48,335 nucleotides of DNA from Anaerolineales bacterium (GTDB taxonomy: Bacteria > Chloroflexota > Anaerolineae > Anaerolineales > UBA4823): contig JAFGBV010000014.1 of assembly GCA_016932955.1 (NCBI GenBank), positions 1 to 48,335 on the forward strand. The letters are read 5' to 3'. The notes beneath the pieces were generated by a model. The model was not told where the DNA came from. It searched no databases and worked only from the letters and a program-made list of their open reading frames with translations. Shown in pieces: positions 8,991 through 19,400 of the stretch; positions within the stretch are counted from its first letter, which is position 1, and every line of letters begins with the position of its first letter. Position numbers and translations under genes: made by a program.

Positions 8991-9941
8991 TTAAAAATCA
9001 GTAGAACCGCCAGCCCTGCGTTGATCAATCATGGTGAGGAACACATCCTCCAAGGATGGTTGGATCGCTTCAACAGAACAGTCCTGGATGTTGGCTTGCT
9101 GGAATCTCGATAACAGCAACGAAATATCAGATGCAGCTTTAAGGGTGGCGTGGATCTGCGCGCCATGTTGTGCGATATTGGTCACTTCTGGGGACTCACG
9201 TAGAACAGCCTGTGCGTTCCCGGGGAGTGAGCAATCGATTTGCACCAGCGTACCTGGCATCTCTTCTTTCAAATCGTCTGGGCTAGCCAGTGCAATCAAT
9301 TCTCCCTGATACATCATGCCAATCATGTTACAGAAGTCGGCCTCATCCATGTAGTGGGTTGTCGCCAGTACGCTGGTGCCTTCCCCGGCGAGCGAGTAGA
9401 TCAAATCCCAAAAGGCGCGGCGAGAGATAGGATCCACTCCAGCGGTTGCTTCGTCGAGGAAAAGCATCGGAGGATTGTGGACAATTGCACAGGCAAGTGC
9501 TAAACGTTGTCTCCAGGCTCCAGAAAGGCTGCGAGTCAATTGCCTTTCACGCCCTTTCAGGCCAGTCATCTCGATTAGTTCTTGGATACGTGGCTTGCGC
9601 TGTTTGGCGGGAACGCCGTAAATGGTTGCGTAGAACAAGATGTTTTCTGCGGGGGTCAGGTCATTGTAGAGTGAGAATCTCTGCGACATATACCCGACAC
9701 GGCGTTTTACTTCGTCGGGATGGCGGCTGACATCATAGCCCAGTACGGTGGCTTTTCCCTGGCTTGGCTTGAGCAGGCCACAAAGCATACGGATGGTGGT
9801 AGTTTTCCCTGCCCCGTTTGGTCCAAGCAAGCCAAATATTTCACCTTTGGGAATCGAAAAGGTAACCTCTTTTACGGCACTGAAGTCAATAAAACGCCTA
9901 CCTAGATTATGAGCTTCGACCGCAAAAACCTGCTCTTTCAT
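8991..9941 (-). CDS. ABC exporter ATP-binding protein, second of a split pair
   Basis: A 316-aa ATPase with Walker A GPNGAGKTT, Q-loop region SQRFSLY, Walker B MLFLDEATAGVDP and an intact H-loop in TTHYMDEAD. Its signature motif is LSGAW instead of LSGGQ, so the half-site it contributes through the signature is altered. Its ATG overlaps the stop of the upstream ATPase gene by 4 bp, pointing to coupled translation and fixed stoichiometry. It matches the C-terminal half of fused YbhF-type ATPases. Together with the preceding gene it should form the cytosolic motor of the permease at 7840-8973. Confidence 0.9.
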   Translation of the reverse strand: MKEQVFAVEAHNLGRRFIDFSAVKEVTFSIPKGEIFGLLGPNGAGKTTTIRMLCGLLKPSQGKATVLGYDVSRHPDEVKRRVGYMSQRFSLYNDLTPAENILFYATIYGVPAKQRKPRIQELIEMTGLKGRERQLTRSLSGAWRQRLALACAIVHNPPMLFLDEATAGVDPISRRAFWDLIYSLAGEGTSVLATTHYMDEADFCNMIGMMYQGELIALASPDDLKEEMPGTLVQIDCSLPGNAQAVLRESPEVTNIAQHGAQIHATLKAASDISLLLSRFQQANIQDCSVEAIQPSLEDVFLTMIDQRRAGGSTDF

Positions 9942-10891
9942 TGATTATCCTTCTGCGCGTTGACAATATGAACGAAAACATCTTCGGTTGTTAACCGTGT
10001 TTGTTGCAGCAGCCTTACATCCAAACCTTCATTTGAGAAGCGATTCTTTAGGGATGCGATGACTTCCTTGGATGCTTCCCCATTGGGAACGTTCAATCTT
10101 AATCGATCGCCCACCGGGCGCCAATCCAGGATACCACTCGTTTCAGCGACAATTTGGCGCATTTGCTTGCGAGGCCGAGCTTTGACCTCAATGATCTGGA
10201 AGGGCAGAGAGCGAATCAACTCTCCAGGTGATCCAGATGTATGCAATCGACCCTCATAGAGTATGCCGATTTGGTGGCAGCGTTCAGCTTCGTCCATGTA
10301 AGGAGTGCTGACAAGAACTGTCAGGCCATTGGTCACTACGTTTGAGAGGATTTCCCAAAGCTCCCTGCGGGATAGCGGATCTACACCAGTTGAAGGTTCA
10401 TCCAAGATCAATACTTTGGGATTGTGGATCATAGCGCAGGCCAGCGCCAACTTCTTTTTCATTCCTCCTGATAGCGCGGCGGCGCGTCGCTTTTGGAAAT
10501 CCTCAAGACGGGTGAAGCTCAGCATCTCAGCAATGCGCACTTTCTTGCGTTCTGCAGGCACTTGGTGGACCTGCGCAAAAAAGTTTAAGTTCTCCAGAAC
10601 ATTCAAATCTGGGTACAAGCTGAAGTTCTGAGGCATATAGCCGATGGATTGGCGTGCCTTTTCAGCATTTGAATGGAGATCAAACCCGGCGACTTGGACT
10701 GATCCACTGGTGGGAATGAGGACGGAGGATAGAATGCGTAAGGTTGTCGTTTTCCCTGCACCATCTGGGCCCACTAACCCAAACAGAGTTCCTCGCGGTA
10801 TTTCCAAACTGATATCTTGAATAGCAAATTGATCCTTGCGGGATGTGTAGCGTTTGGTTATGTTTTGTGCTCGAATTGCTATCTCTGACAC
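9938..10891 (-). CDS. ABC exporter ATP-binding protein, first of a split pair
   Basis: A 317-aa ATPase with Walker A GPDGAGKTT, a normal signature LSGGM and Walker B VLILDEPSTGVDP. The H-loop reads VSTPYMDEAE: proline replaces the switch histidine that activates hydrolysis. This is complementary to the next gene, which has the histidine but a changed signature. Thus one composite site should be hydrolysing and the other mainly structural, as in asymmetric exporters. It corresponds to the N-terminal half of YbhF. Start is GTG 10891 with GGAG 6 nt upstream. It is the first gene of the exporter operon. Confidence 0.9.
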   Translation of the reverse strand: MSEIAIRAQNITKRYTSRKDQFAIQDISLEIPRGTLFGLVGPDGAGKTTTLRILSSVLIPTSGSVQVAGFDLHSNAEKARQSIGYMPQNFSLYPDLNVLENLNFFAQVHQVPAERKKVRIAEMLSFTRLEDFQKRRAAALSGGMKKKLALACAMIHNPKVLILDEPSTGVDPLSRRELWEILSNVVTNGLTVLVSTPYMDEAERCHQIGILYEGRLHTSGSPGELIRSLPFQIIEVKARPRKQMRQIVAETSGILDWRPVGDRLRLNVPNGEASKEVIASLKNRFSNEGLDVRLLQQTRLTTEDVFVHIVNAQKDNQ

Positions 10892-11058
10892 CTGGCACTC
10901 CGATCTTGTCTTATCCCCACTATAGTGGCAAAAATCCTAATTGCGCGGGTGTGGCCAGCCATAAAGATCTATGACGCCAATCACATCTTCGTATGATCAG
11001 AGTCATGAATCATGCCAGGCGACAAGTATTCGAAGATGCTTCGTGGTATGATGCAGGC
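10892..11058. promoter_or_regulatory. Divergent control region of exporter operon and sensor kinase
   Basis: This 167-bp gap separates the exporter operon from the two-component genes, so it should hold both promoters. It contains a perfect 12-bp palindrome CCACTATAGTGG (10917-10928) close to the exporter side, and an 8-bp inverted repeat CATCTTCG (10984-10991) / CGAAGATG (11031-11038) on the kinase side. Between these arms lie repeated ATGA/TCAT half-sites. Any of these could be the site of the response regulator encoded next door. That is inference from context only. Confidence 0.45.
11044..11052 (+). promoter_or_regulatory. Extended -10 promoter of the sensor kinase gene
   Basis: TGGTATGAT matches the extended -10 form TGnTATnnT. 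It ends 6 nt before ATG 11059, so transcription would begin at or next to the start codon. No Shine-Dalgarno sequence is visible, in keeping with a leaderless message. Confidence 0.5.
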
Positions 11059-12315
11059 ATGAGCACTATGTTAGAACCTGGCTTATTGAGGATATTTCGT
11101 TATTTCACAGGTGTTGCAGCACTATACTTTGCGCTCTTATGGGGTTATACAGCGATTGCTTCGGGTTGGGTCTGGGCTACACATGTTCAGTTGTTGACGA
11201 ATTTTGTAGCCAACCTGATTTTGTGGGGATTTTTATATTGGCCATGGTTGGCGCGGCGACTGGGTCGCTGGTATTTACCATTTTGCCTGGGCATAGCGAC
11301 GCTCATCCCTGTGATCAGCAATTTCGTATATTTGGCTGAACCGTACGGGGTTAGCGCGACCCTGATGATTGTTCGGAGCTGGCTAATGTTGCCAACACTG
11401 GTCATTCCCCTGGTTTTGATTGCGTGGCAGTACCGCTTTGTGCATGTACTGGCATTTACCATTTTTACAACTGCAATGGGGTTAATTGTACTATTTGCAA
11501 TTATGCGGGAAATTACTTTGGAGACCTTGCCGATCCTGGCGATGCCACTCATCCAGGCGTTTGCCTTTGGCACGGTGGGGCATATTGTGGGTCAATTGAT
11601 GGATACGCAGCGGGCTCAAAGGAGAAAATTGATCCAATCCAATCTCCAACTTGGCCAATATGCTGAAACCTTGGAACAATTGACAATTAGCCGGGAACGC
11701 AATCGACTGGCGCGTGAACTGCACGATACCTTGGCGCATACACTGAGTGGGTTGGCAATCAATTTAGAAGCACTTAAAACCACGCTTGATCCAGCGGAAA
11801 CCGAGACATTGAGGCTCGCTGACCGATCATTGCAGACGGCGCGGGTGGGATTGGTCGAAACACGCCGAGCGCTCAAGGATTTGCGTGCACAGCCTCTCGA
11901 GGACCTTGGCCTTTGCCTATCCTTACGCAATCTTGTTTCAGAAGCGGCTGAGCGTAGCGGTGCACATATTGATATAAATATTCCCGAGTATTTACCAGCG
12001 CTACCTCCAGATGTCGAACAATGCGTTTATCGGATTGCGCAGGAAGCTTTGGAGAATATTGTGCTGCATGCCCAGGCTACGGAGGGGCGGTTCGCAGTGG
12101 CTATGGAATCCCGCCATTTGGTACTAAGAATCTCGGATAGTGGTAAGGGATTTGCCTTGACCAATGCTCAAGATATCGGTCAATATGGGTTGCAAGGGAT
12201 GAAGGAACGCGCAGCGATGATTGGTGGTAGCCTGTCGATTGAAAGCACTCCTGAACAGGGAACATGCATTCAATTTACATGGGAGGCTAGTAATGATCAA
12301 AGTATTAATCTGTGA
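11059..12315 (+). CDS. NarL-family membrane sensor histidine kinase
   Basis: A 418-aa kinase. The first 170 residues or so form about six membrane helices without a large extracytoplasmic loop, so the signal is probably sensed in or at the membrane. Then follow a HisKA_3 dimerisation helix pair with the phospho-acceptor in RELHDTLAH (H222) and an HATPase_c domain with QEALENIVLHA (N-box), DSGKGF (G1) and GLQGMKERA (G2). The pattern is that of LiaS/DesK/NarX-type kinases. I chose ATG 11059 over the longer frame from 10993 because of the extended -10 element just upstream. The response regulator gene overlaps its end by 23 bp. The divergent exporter is the likely target. Confidence 0.88.
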   Translation: MSTMLEPGLLRIFRYFTGVAALYFALLWGYTAIASGWVWATHVQLLTNFVANLILWGFLYWPWLARRLGRWYLPFCLGIATLIPVISNFVYLAEPYGVSATLMIVRSWLMLPTLVIPLVLIAWQYRFVHVLAFTIFTTAMGLIVLFAIMREITLETLPILAMPLIQAFAFGTVGHIVGQLMDTQRAQRRKLIQSNLQLGQYAETLEQLTISRERNRLARELHDTLAHTLSGLAINLEALKTTLDPAETETLRLADRSLQTARVGLVETRRALKDLRAQPLEDLGLCLSLRNLVSEAAERSGAHIDINIPEYLPALPPDVEQCVYRIAQEALENIVLHAQATEGRFAVAMESRHLVLRISDSGKGFALTNAQDIGQYGLQGMKERAAMIGGSLSIESTPEQGTCIQFTWEASNDQSINL

Positions 12316-12943
12316 TGATCAAGAAATTGTCTGCGAGGGTTTGCAGCGAATCCTGGAGGTAGATGGAGAACTGGAGGTTGTGGGGGTAGCGCAGGATGGT
12401 GCTGAGGCGTTGGAGCTGGCATCACGTGTAAAGCCTACATTGGTATTGATGGATCTCAAAATGCCCGTGATGAATGGAGTGATTGCGACGCGGAAATTTC
12501 GAGAACAGTATCCAGAGGTGCGCATCCTCATCCTTACTACTTATGATGACGATGAGTGGTTATTCGATGCTATTCGCAGCGGCGCAGATGGATATTTGCT
12601 AAAAGATCTCCCGCGTGAAGAACTGATCCGGGCCATCAAAGGTACTGTAGCCGGTAACGCCTATATCGACCCAGCCATAGGGGGAAAATTACTTGCCAGT
12701 CTGGCAAAGAGCACACCTCGGGCAACTGAACCAACACAAATTGTTTTGAGTGAGCGAGAGTCGGAAGTACTTGAATTCCTTGCCCAAGGCCTCACCAATG
12801 CGGATATTGCCCACCGCTTATACCTCTCTGAGGGGACTGTACGGAATTATATGAGTTCATTGTTCGCTAAACTGGGTGTCTCTGACCGGACGCAGGCAGT
12901 TGTGGCCGCTTTTCGATATGGGTTGGTAAAAGGGGATTTGTGA
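12293..12943 (+). CDS. NarL/LuxR-family response regulator
   Basis: A 216-aa regulator with a REC domain (acidic pair D8/D9, phospho-acceptor D54 in VLMDLKMP, Lys in YLLKDLP) and a C-terminal LuxR helix-turn-helix (LSERESEVLEFLAQGLTNAD, then GTVRNYMSSLFAKLGVSDRT). The start ATG 12293 lies inside the kinase gene and has GGGAGG 6 nt upstream; a longer frame to 12221 lacks such a site. It should be phosphorylated by the adjoining kinase and bind DNA as a dimer, probably in the 10892-11058 region. It ends 20 bp from the convergent stop at 12964, with no hairpin between. Confidence 0.93.
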   Translation: MIKVLICDDQEIVCEGLQRILEVDGELEVVGVAQDGAEALELASRVKPTLVLMDLKMPVMNGVIATRKFREQYPEVRILILTTYDDDEWLFDAIRSGADGYLLKDLPREELIRAIKGTVAGNAYIDPAIGGKLLASLAKSTPRATEPTQIVLSERESEVLEFLAQGLTNADIAHRLYLSEGTVRNYMSSLFAKLGVSDRTQAVVAAFRYGLVKGDL

Positions 12944-12963
12944 AATCGCTGCGGTGAACAATT

Positions 12964-15900
12964 TTATAGGGACACAATGCGATAAGACGTTGACTCAGCC
13001 TCTGTGTCTACCAATCCTTGCTGTCCAGAAATTGAGGCGGTCTTTGCCATCAAGGCGCGCAAGCGTTGGGCTAACATGCGAATGATGCCGCGGGCAATCT
13101 CTATCCTATCCGCCATCAGATCAAAGAAATGTTCTTGATCCAGGCAGAGCAAGCGGGTTTCTTGGGTGGCGGTGACAGAAGCTGAGATTGGCAAGCCATC
13201 TAGGATCGACATTTCACCGATCACATCGCCTGCCTGGCGATAAGCAAAGGTACGCCCACCGCCGGCTTCGTTTTGCTTGTTCTCCGCGAGACTTGAATCC
13301 ATGTCACTTTCGTCATGCACACGCAATTGCCCGTCTATGATGATATAAAGCGATTGTCCCATATCGCCCTGGTGAAGGATTTTTTGGCCAGGTTTTACGG
13401 TGGTTTCCTGCAGCGCTGCCACAATTTCAGTTAATACTTCATCGGGAGTGTCATTGAAGATATATACATTACGCAGGATGAGCACTTTTTCGATGCGTGA
13501 CAACATCTTTGAGCCTCCTTGGGGTGCGACCAGGGCAAGTGTTTCAGTTGTCCAGGGATCAGATAATTGTTGCAGTTCCTGGATGTGGGTGCGATGAAGA
13601 GCCGGATCTAGTTGTTCCAACGCCCATAGTATAGTAGCTTTCAGCCAGGGAGTGATAGTGGGATCGTTGCTGAAGAGTAATTCTTCGAGACGGGGGATTA
13701 CTCCTAGTGTGCGTTGGGGGCTGATATGATGCAAGCGGCGCAGGCGTTCTTCGATAGGCAGATTATCGAGCAGTGGCAGGAGCATCCGTCCCGCTTCTGC
13801 AGGGATAGAGTCTTCTAGACGATCTAAAAGAAGACTTTGCGCGTTAATATCTCGTGCTCTGGTGTGAATGGCTTTCCATGCATCCAATAATGGTGGGGCT
13901 TCATACAAGAAAGAAAGCAGCAACACAACCTGCTCGCAATGGCGATGATATTGGCTTCCTAATGTGGAGTATGCCAGGTGATAAGGCGGCTGGTTTGGCA
14001 GGTCAGCTTGGGCCGCAAGTCGCCAAGTTGCTTGCTGCACCTCTTGCTGCGCTAGCATTTCAAGGCGCGCTGTTTCTCTACGACCAGCATGATAACCACA
14101 AGCACTCAATGAGCGTAGAACCGCCAGGCGGACATCTGGCTCTGGTTCCTCCAGGTAATTTAGCAAAAGGGTGGTTGCTTTCTGGCGCGCTTCAGGAATG
14201 GCGCCAATTTTTCCGCATATTTCAGCCAGGTGGATGCGCGCACGTTTTGACAGGTAACCAGCCTGTAAGGCAAACTCAATGAAGGGCAGTACGGAAGGTC
14301 CACCTTCCAGCAATGCCAGGCGCGCTGCCGCTAATTGGTTAGTTGCATCAAGGCTTTGGATCACAAATGGCCATAAGCGGCTATTCTTAAGCTTTCCTGA
14401 GGCAGCTAGAGCGGCCTGGCGCACTTTATAATCGGGATCTCGCAGAAGCCGCAGTATGGGACGGTAGAAATTGCTGACCCCGATCTCACCCAGAATCTTT
14501 GCTGCCTGGATGCGATGGGCGGGTTCGGAGGAATAAGCCAGCTCAAGAAGTGTATCGCCTGCTTCCAACGCTCCTTCCAACCCGCCGCTACGCAGCATAC
14601 CAATTAACGCGCCAGACCGCACCTCGACATCGGGGTGATCGAAATAGGTTGCTAATTCATCTAGCAACTCATTTTCACTTAAAGCAGCCAAAGCACGCAA
14701 TGCCATTCCCTTGACAGCGGGTGATGTTTCACTTTGCAGGTGCGTGTGGATTACTCCTTGTAGTTTTTCTATATCTTCACGACTGCCTGAAAGCGCTAAA
14801 TGTTCGATGCGTGTGAGCACATCCTGGCGTACTTCTGGCACAGGGTGGTTGAGTAAGCGGATAAGGGATTCCTGCAAGATGGGATGGTTTGCCTGCTCTA
14901 AAATATCTAGGATGTACAAAACAGATCCCGGATTGGGCGATTCTAGTCCACGGGCTAACACAGCCAAGCTGGATGCATCCGCCGTACTAAACCCAGTGCT
15001 CCCCAGGCTGCGTTGGTTGACTGCATGGGTGAGTTTAGAATGGTATTCCTGGCCAATGAATACGGCTGCCAATACCCACAATACCAGTATCGCTGCAAGC
15101 ACAAATGCAAGCAAAGTGGCTTTACCGGGGAGAACCAGAAGCAAAATTCCTGCCAGCGCAGCGCTGCCTGGCTCGGCAACCACACGCATGAATGCCTGAG
15201 CCTGAGAACGATCCTTATCAGGCAGAGGCTGAAAAAGGATATGTTCCGCAGGGTGCTCGATGCCCCGGCGGAAAACAACCATGATGAACTTTGTCATTAC
15301 TGCAAGCCAGAAGATGACTAGACCATTTTGCCAGAATAAGCCGGCGGCGGCCAGGGGTAGAACACCAAAGGTGGTAATCACAGGCAGCGCCAGCAAACCA
15401 GCTAATATACCGAAGCGATGTATGATGGGTCTACCCACAGTGACACGCCCAACCAATGTTGCGGTGCTAAGCAGGGCCTCGAACAGGCCGAAGAAGATCA
15501 TTAGGCGCCGCGGAGTTGAAATGATATTGATTATCTGGTATTGGAAAATTTGGTCTACAAAAAAGTATCCTACAAGGGCAAAAAGTGTCAGCGCGATCAG
15601 TAATTGCACATAGCGCGTCTTGAGTATGCCAAGATTAATTTCCGTCAAGGAAGGTGGTAAACTCTTGCCGCTTATACTTTCTGCAGGATGAAAGTCTTGA
15701 GGCGATCGTGGATGAGAACTGGAGGGTTGAATCGGCGCAGAAATTGCAGGATGCGGTGAAAGGTACGCTAGTGGAATCAGCGCTCCAGCGGTGGCGATTG
15801 CCGCAAATATCAGGATATCGCTGATGGAAAAACTGCTACCACTTACCAATAGCGTTGCTAACAACGCTGTTCCTACCCCTCCCAGAATGCGCCCACTCAC

Positions 15901-16455
15901 CTCGCTGCCATTGATGAGATTGCTCATGCGTCTGTGTTGTCGTGCATCCAGGAGACGATCGGTAAGTGCTTTTACGCCCAGGCTTGTTAGCGTTGATTGG
16001 ATATAAACCCAAATAAACAAAACCAGCCCTACGATACCTGCGGCACCTTCAACAGTAGCGGGCTGTTGATTGAGGATGATGCGTAGTCCGACAAGTACCA
16101 ACAGCGAAAGCCCAAGACTATATGCCAACAAATGGGATGGGCGAATGCGTTTAGCAAGCCGCGTGAGTAGTAAGCCTGATATTGGTGTGAGAACGCCGGC
16201 ACAAATGTAAATGTATGGTATGCCTTCTGCGCCATAGCGTATCAGGAAGAGTGTGTTACCGACGATACGCGCCAGCACATGGGCTGAACCTAATAATAAT
16301 GCCAGTATCGTCACTGGGATAACCAATCGGGTTTCCCCGGGAAGAAGGTTCAATAGAACTCGCCAACGCTCCACGGGTGTTCGAAGGGGAGTAAGTTGGG
16401 TTGTCTCGAACGGTGGCGAGGAGGAAGGAGGCTTAGACTCTTGCGCAGATCTCAC
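12964..16455 (-). CDS. Nucleotide-transporter-like membrane protein with HEAT repeats and cyclic-nucleotide-binding domain
   Basis: A 1163-aa, three-part protein. Residues about 40-470 form about 11-12 membrane helices of the major facilitator/ADP-ATP translocase-like (Npt1/Tlc) type. Residues about 490-960 are HEAT-like helical pairs (HPVPEVRQDVL, HPDVEVRSGALIGMLR, DPDYKVRQAALAA, EPDVRLAVLRSL). Residues about 990-1135 are a cyclic-nucleotide-binding domain (PGQKILHQGDMGQSLYIII, then GDVIGEMSILDG). Start is GTG 16455, overlapping the stop of the Calx-beta gene by 4 bp. It ends the 35-kb minus-strand gene run. In this architecture the membrane part may sense or anchor rather than transport, with the cytosolic parts reading a nucleotide second messenger. 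The function is unproven. Confidence 0.8.
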   Translation of the reverse strand: MRSAQESKPPSSSPPFETTQLTPLRTPVERWRVLLNLLPGETRLVIPVTILALLLGSAHVLARIVGNTLFLIRYGAEGIPYIYICAGVLTPISGLLLTRLAKRIRPSHLLAYSLGLSLLVLVGLRIILNQQPATVEGAAGIVGLVLFIWVYIQSTLTSLGVKALTDRLLDARQHRRMSNLINGSEVSGRILGGVGTALLATLLVSGSSFSISDILIFAAIATAGALIPLAYLSPHPAISAPIQPSSSHPRSPQDFHPAESISGKSLPPSLTEINLGILKTRYVQLLIALTLFALVGYFFVDQIFQYQIINIISTPRRLMIFFGLFEALLSTATLVGRVTVGRPIIHRFGILAGLLALPVITTFGVLPLAAAGLFWQNGLVIFWLAVMTKFIMVVFRRGIEHPAEHILFQPLPDKDRSQAQAFMRVVAEPGSAALAGILLLVLPGKATLLAFVLAAILVLWVLAAVFIGQEYHSKLTHAVNQRSLGSTGFSTADASSLAVLARGLESPNPGSVLYILDILEQANHPILQESLIRLLNHPVPEVRQDVLTRIEHLALSGSREDIEKLQGVIHTHLQSETSPAVKGMALRALAALSENELLDELATYFDHPDVEVRSGALIGMLRSGGLEGALEAGDTLLELAYSSEPAHRIQAAKILGEIGVSNFYRPILRLLRDPDYKVRQAALAASGKLKNSRLWPFVIQSLDATNQLAAARLALLEGGPSVLPFIEFALQAGYLSKRARIHLAEICGKIGAIPEARQKATTLLLNYLEEPEPDVRLAVLRSLSACGYHAGRRETARLEMLAQQEVQQATWRLAAQADLPNQPPYHLAYSTLGSQYHRHCEQVVLLLSFLYEAPPLLDAWKAIHTRARDINAQSLLLDRLEDSIPAEAGRMLLPLLDNLPIEERLRRLHHISPQRTLGVIPRLEELLFSNDPTITPWLKATILWALEQLDPALHRTHIQELQQLSDPWTTETLALVAPQGGSKMLSRIEKVLILRNVYIFNDTPDEVLTEIVAALQETTVKPGQKILHQGDMGQSLYIIIDGQLRVHDESDMDSSLAENKQNEAGGGRTFAYRQAGDVIGEMSILDGLPISASVTATQETRLLCLDQEHFFDLMADRIEIARGIIRMLAQRLRALMAKTASISGQQGLVDTEAESTSYRIVSL

Positions 16456-19400
16456 TGTGAATACTCCCAGATCTTGAAGAAGTCGAAGGCGGCATCTGCT
16501 ATGTCTTGCGCAGCCAGAGATGGCGAGGAGAGAATAGTCAGGCCTGCACCGCCTCCCAGATATGTCGTTTCATTGGGAAGAGAGGTAAGCAAGGAACCGT
16601 TGGCGTAAGCATGGACTTCCCCGCCATTGCGTACTAACTGCAGAGTGTTCTCGCCGGTGCTGTTAATGGCAGTAGACTTGCCATATGCCAGGATTACCCA
16701 CGATTGCTGGAATTTATAGATCCAGTATTCCTGCGTTGAGGGGCAGACTAGGTAGCGGTAAAAACGAAATTGGTCGATCCAGTTAAACAATATACCAAAG
16801 CGTGTACCGCTATCCGATCCCGGGGCGAGGGAAACGGTCGTTTTGATCGCAAAGCTCTGGGAAATATCAGCGCTGTTAACCGGCGCAATTGTGCGCACAT
16901 TGCGGTTCGGTAAAGTATGCGTGATGTGATACATCCCATTTGACAGATAGGAACCAGCGCCATTTTCAGGAATCATTGTCCAACCTAATGGGGTGTCGAA
17001 ATCATCCATCAAAATTAGAGTGGAATAATTTTGAACTATTAGTGGAAGACGGGTGAATATGGGATCGGTTTCAGTAATTAAGCATTCGGCGATGTTCGTA
17101 TCTAGCGTTGCATGATTGGTGGGGTTGCTTAGTCTCAAATAAAAGATTTCGCGCGATTCTCCCAGTGTGTCTCCTAATACTTCGACGACTACCTGTGCGC
17201 TGGTCTGTCCTCCTGGGATAATCAAATCGCCTGATATCGCAGTGAAGTCGCTGCCACCCAGGGCTGTGCCATTCATTGTTTGATAGTGCACGGAGACATC
17301 TTGTGCTGTCGACTGGTCGAGCCTAATTGTGAAAACCGCATCCACTGAGTCAACATCACCCTCTGTGACGCTGATATTTTCCACAGAAATGCGCGGGCCA
17401 TCATCATCTAGGTTTATCAGATGTATTGTGCCAGTAAGATCGTTGTACACCGGGTCAGGGCTTGCCGCCTGGATGGTGATGGTATAAGGCTTTGCCTCAT
17501 CATCCAGGCTATCATCTATGCCAATTATGGTGATTGTCTGCGGGGTGTTCCAGGTGTGCGTATAGAAAGTTGCTACCCAACCATAGGGATCATACACCTG
17601 GCCTTCATCTGGATTTTGACTTTCCATCACGAGGCTGACGGTGTTTGTTGGCTGACTGGTCAGTTTTATCGTATAGGTAACCGAGGAGCCTGTTTCATGA
17701 GTAATAAGTGTATCTCCAGGGTCAATCTCAATACCAGGGGTATCATTGTCCAGGATGTTTACCTTCAAGGGATTGACTTTGAGCTGATCATAAAATGTGT
17801 CTTCACTACTAACGGTGTGGTGGAGGAGTGTTGTTTTGTCGCCCTCTGCCACCTGGTCATCCACAACGGTAACTGTAACGGTCTGACGTTGGTTCCAATT
17901 CTGCGGTGTGAAAGTCAGGCTGGTGGGCGAGGTTGTGAATTGGGGCGAAGATACAACATTGACAACGACAGGGTTCAGAGGCCGGGTGGTGAGTTCTGCC
18001 TGATAGGTAGCAGTAATAGGAGCACTGATACCATCCTCCGCAATTGTGATTACGCTTGGGCGAAGGAATACACCTGGCGCGTCATTGTCCGCTATTTCGG
18101 CAGTAATATCAGGAATATTGACGGCGTTGTAGTTAGGATCGTTACTCGCGGAAGAATGTGTGACCGTTCCATAATGTGGTGTGACTTCAGCAACACTATC
18201 ATTGACGGCAGAAACAATTACATCCAGGGGAGTGTTCCAATTTGTGCTATCGAAGGTAATCACGATCTCGCTCACACCTAACTGACTATCGGGTGAGATA
18301 GTTATCGTCACTACACCAGTGGGTTGGCTGTTGAGGCGCACCTGGTAGGATTCCGTATCGCCACTCTCAGAAACATAGACGGTGAGCGGCGCAACTAGAA
18401 TCTCGGCTGTGTCGTTGTCAGTGATATGCGTCTCCAATTGCTCGGATAAGCCTTCATACTTCGGATCATTGCTGGACGCGACATGGAAAACTGTTGCAGC
18501 ATGGGGGCCTTCGGCAACGAAATCGTCTGTGGCAGTGATATTTATGGTTTGCTCAAGATCCCAATTTGTATTATCGAAATAAAGATCTTGAAGCGATAGT
18601 TCTACCTGGGCATTGTGGGAAAGGCTGATGGTGACGGGCTGGGTAGGCTCAGAATCGAGCACGACCGTATAAGGCACACTTGCACTGCCTTCCGATAAGT
18701 CAAGATCAGTGGGCTGAACCGTGATTCCGGCAAAATCATTATCGGCGATTTGCGCGGTTACTTCAAAGGAAAGTCCATTGTATAGCGGATCAGTACTCTC
18801 AGATGTATGTGCGATTTGTGAAATATGATTCCCTTCATCGATATCATCATTTACAGCAGAAACAGTCACCTCTTGTGGATCATCCCAGGTGCTTGTGCCA
18901 AAAGTGACCTGGATGGGAACAGTGGTTACTTGCACGCTCTGGGTAATTCGAACTGTGACAGAGCCTGTTGGCTGAGAATCCAATTGGATTGAATACACCG
19001 CGGTGAGGCCATCTTCAGAGATACTTACGGTGGTTGGTGCGGCGCTAATCCCGGCGGTGTCATTGTCGTTGATTGTTACCTCAACATTATCAATGCTGAT
19101 GCCATTATAGTTGGGATCATTGCTCAATGCTGTTTGCGTGATTGTGCCGCTCATAACCTCTTCGTCGATGAAATCATCAACTGCTATTACCTGAACATTC
19201 TGCGCGCTGCTCCAATTAGCGCTCGTAAAGATCACCTGGGTTGGACTGGTGCTGATTTGCCCGCTTGGAGCGATGGTAAGGGTGGCGGTGACGGTAGCAG
19301 TAGGCTGGCTGTTCAAGCGGATATTGTAGGTGGGTGATGGTGTTTCTCCCTCTGTGGCATTCAGGCTGAGCGGTGTGACAATTACTCCAGCTTCGTCATC

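Noticed and set aside
10917..10928. CCACTATAGTGG as the -10 box of the exporter operon
   Set aside because: TATAGT within it has no matching -35 at a suitable distance; kept only as a palindrome.
17421..18281. Plus-strand frame of 286 codons
   Set aside because: It is antisense to the Calx-beta repeats; its length comes from the biased codon use of the repeated gene, and its protein has no recognisable domain or ribosome site.
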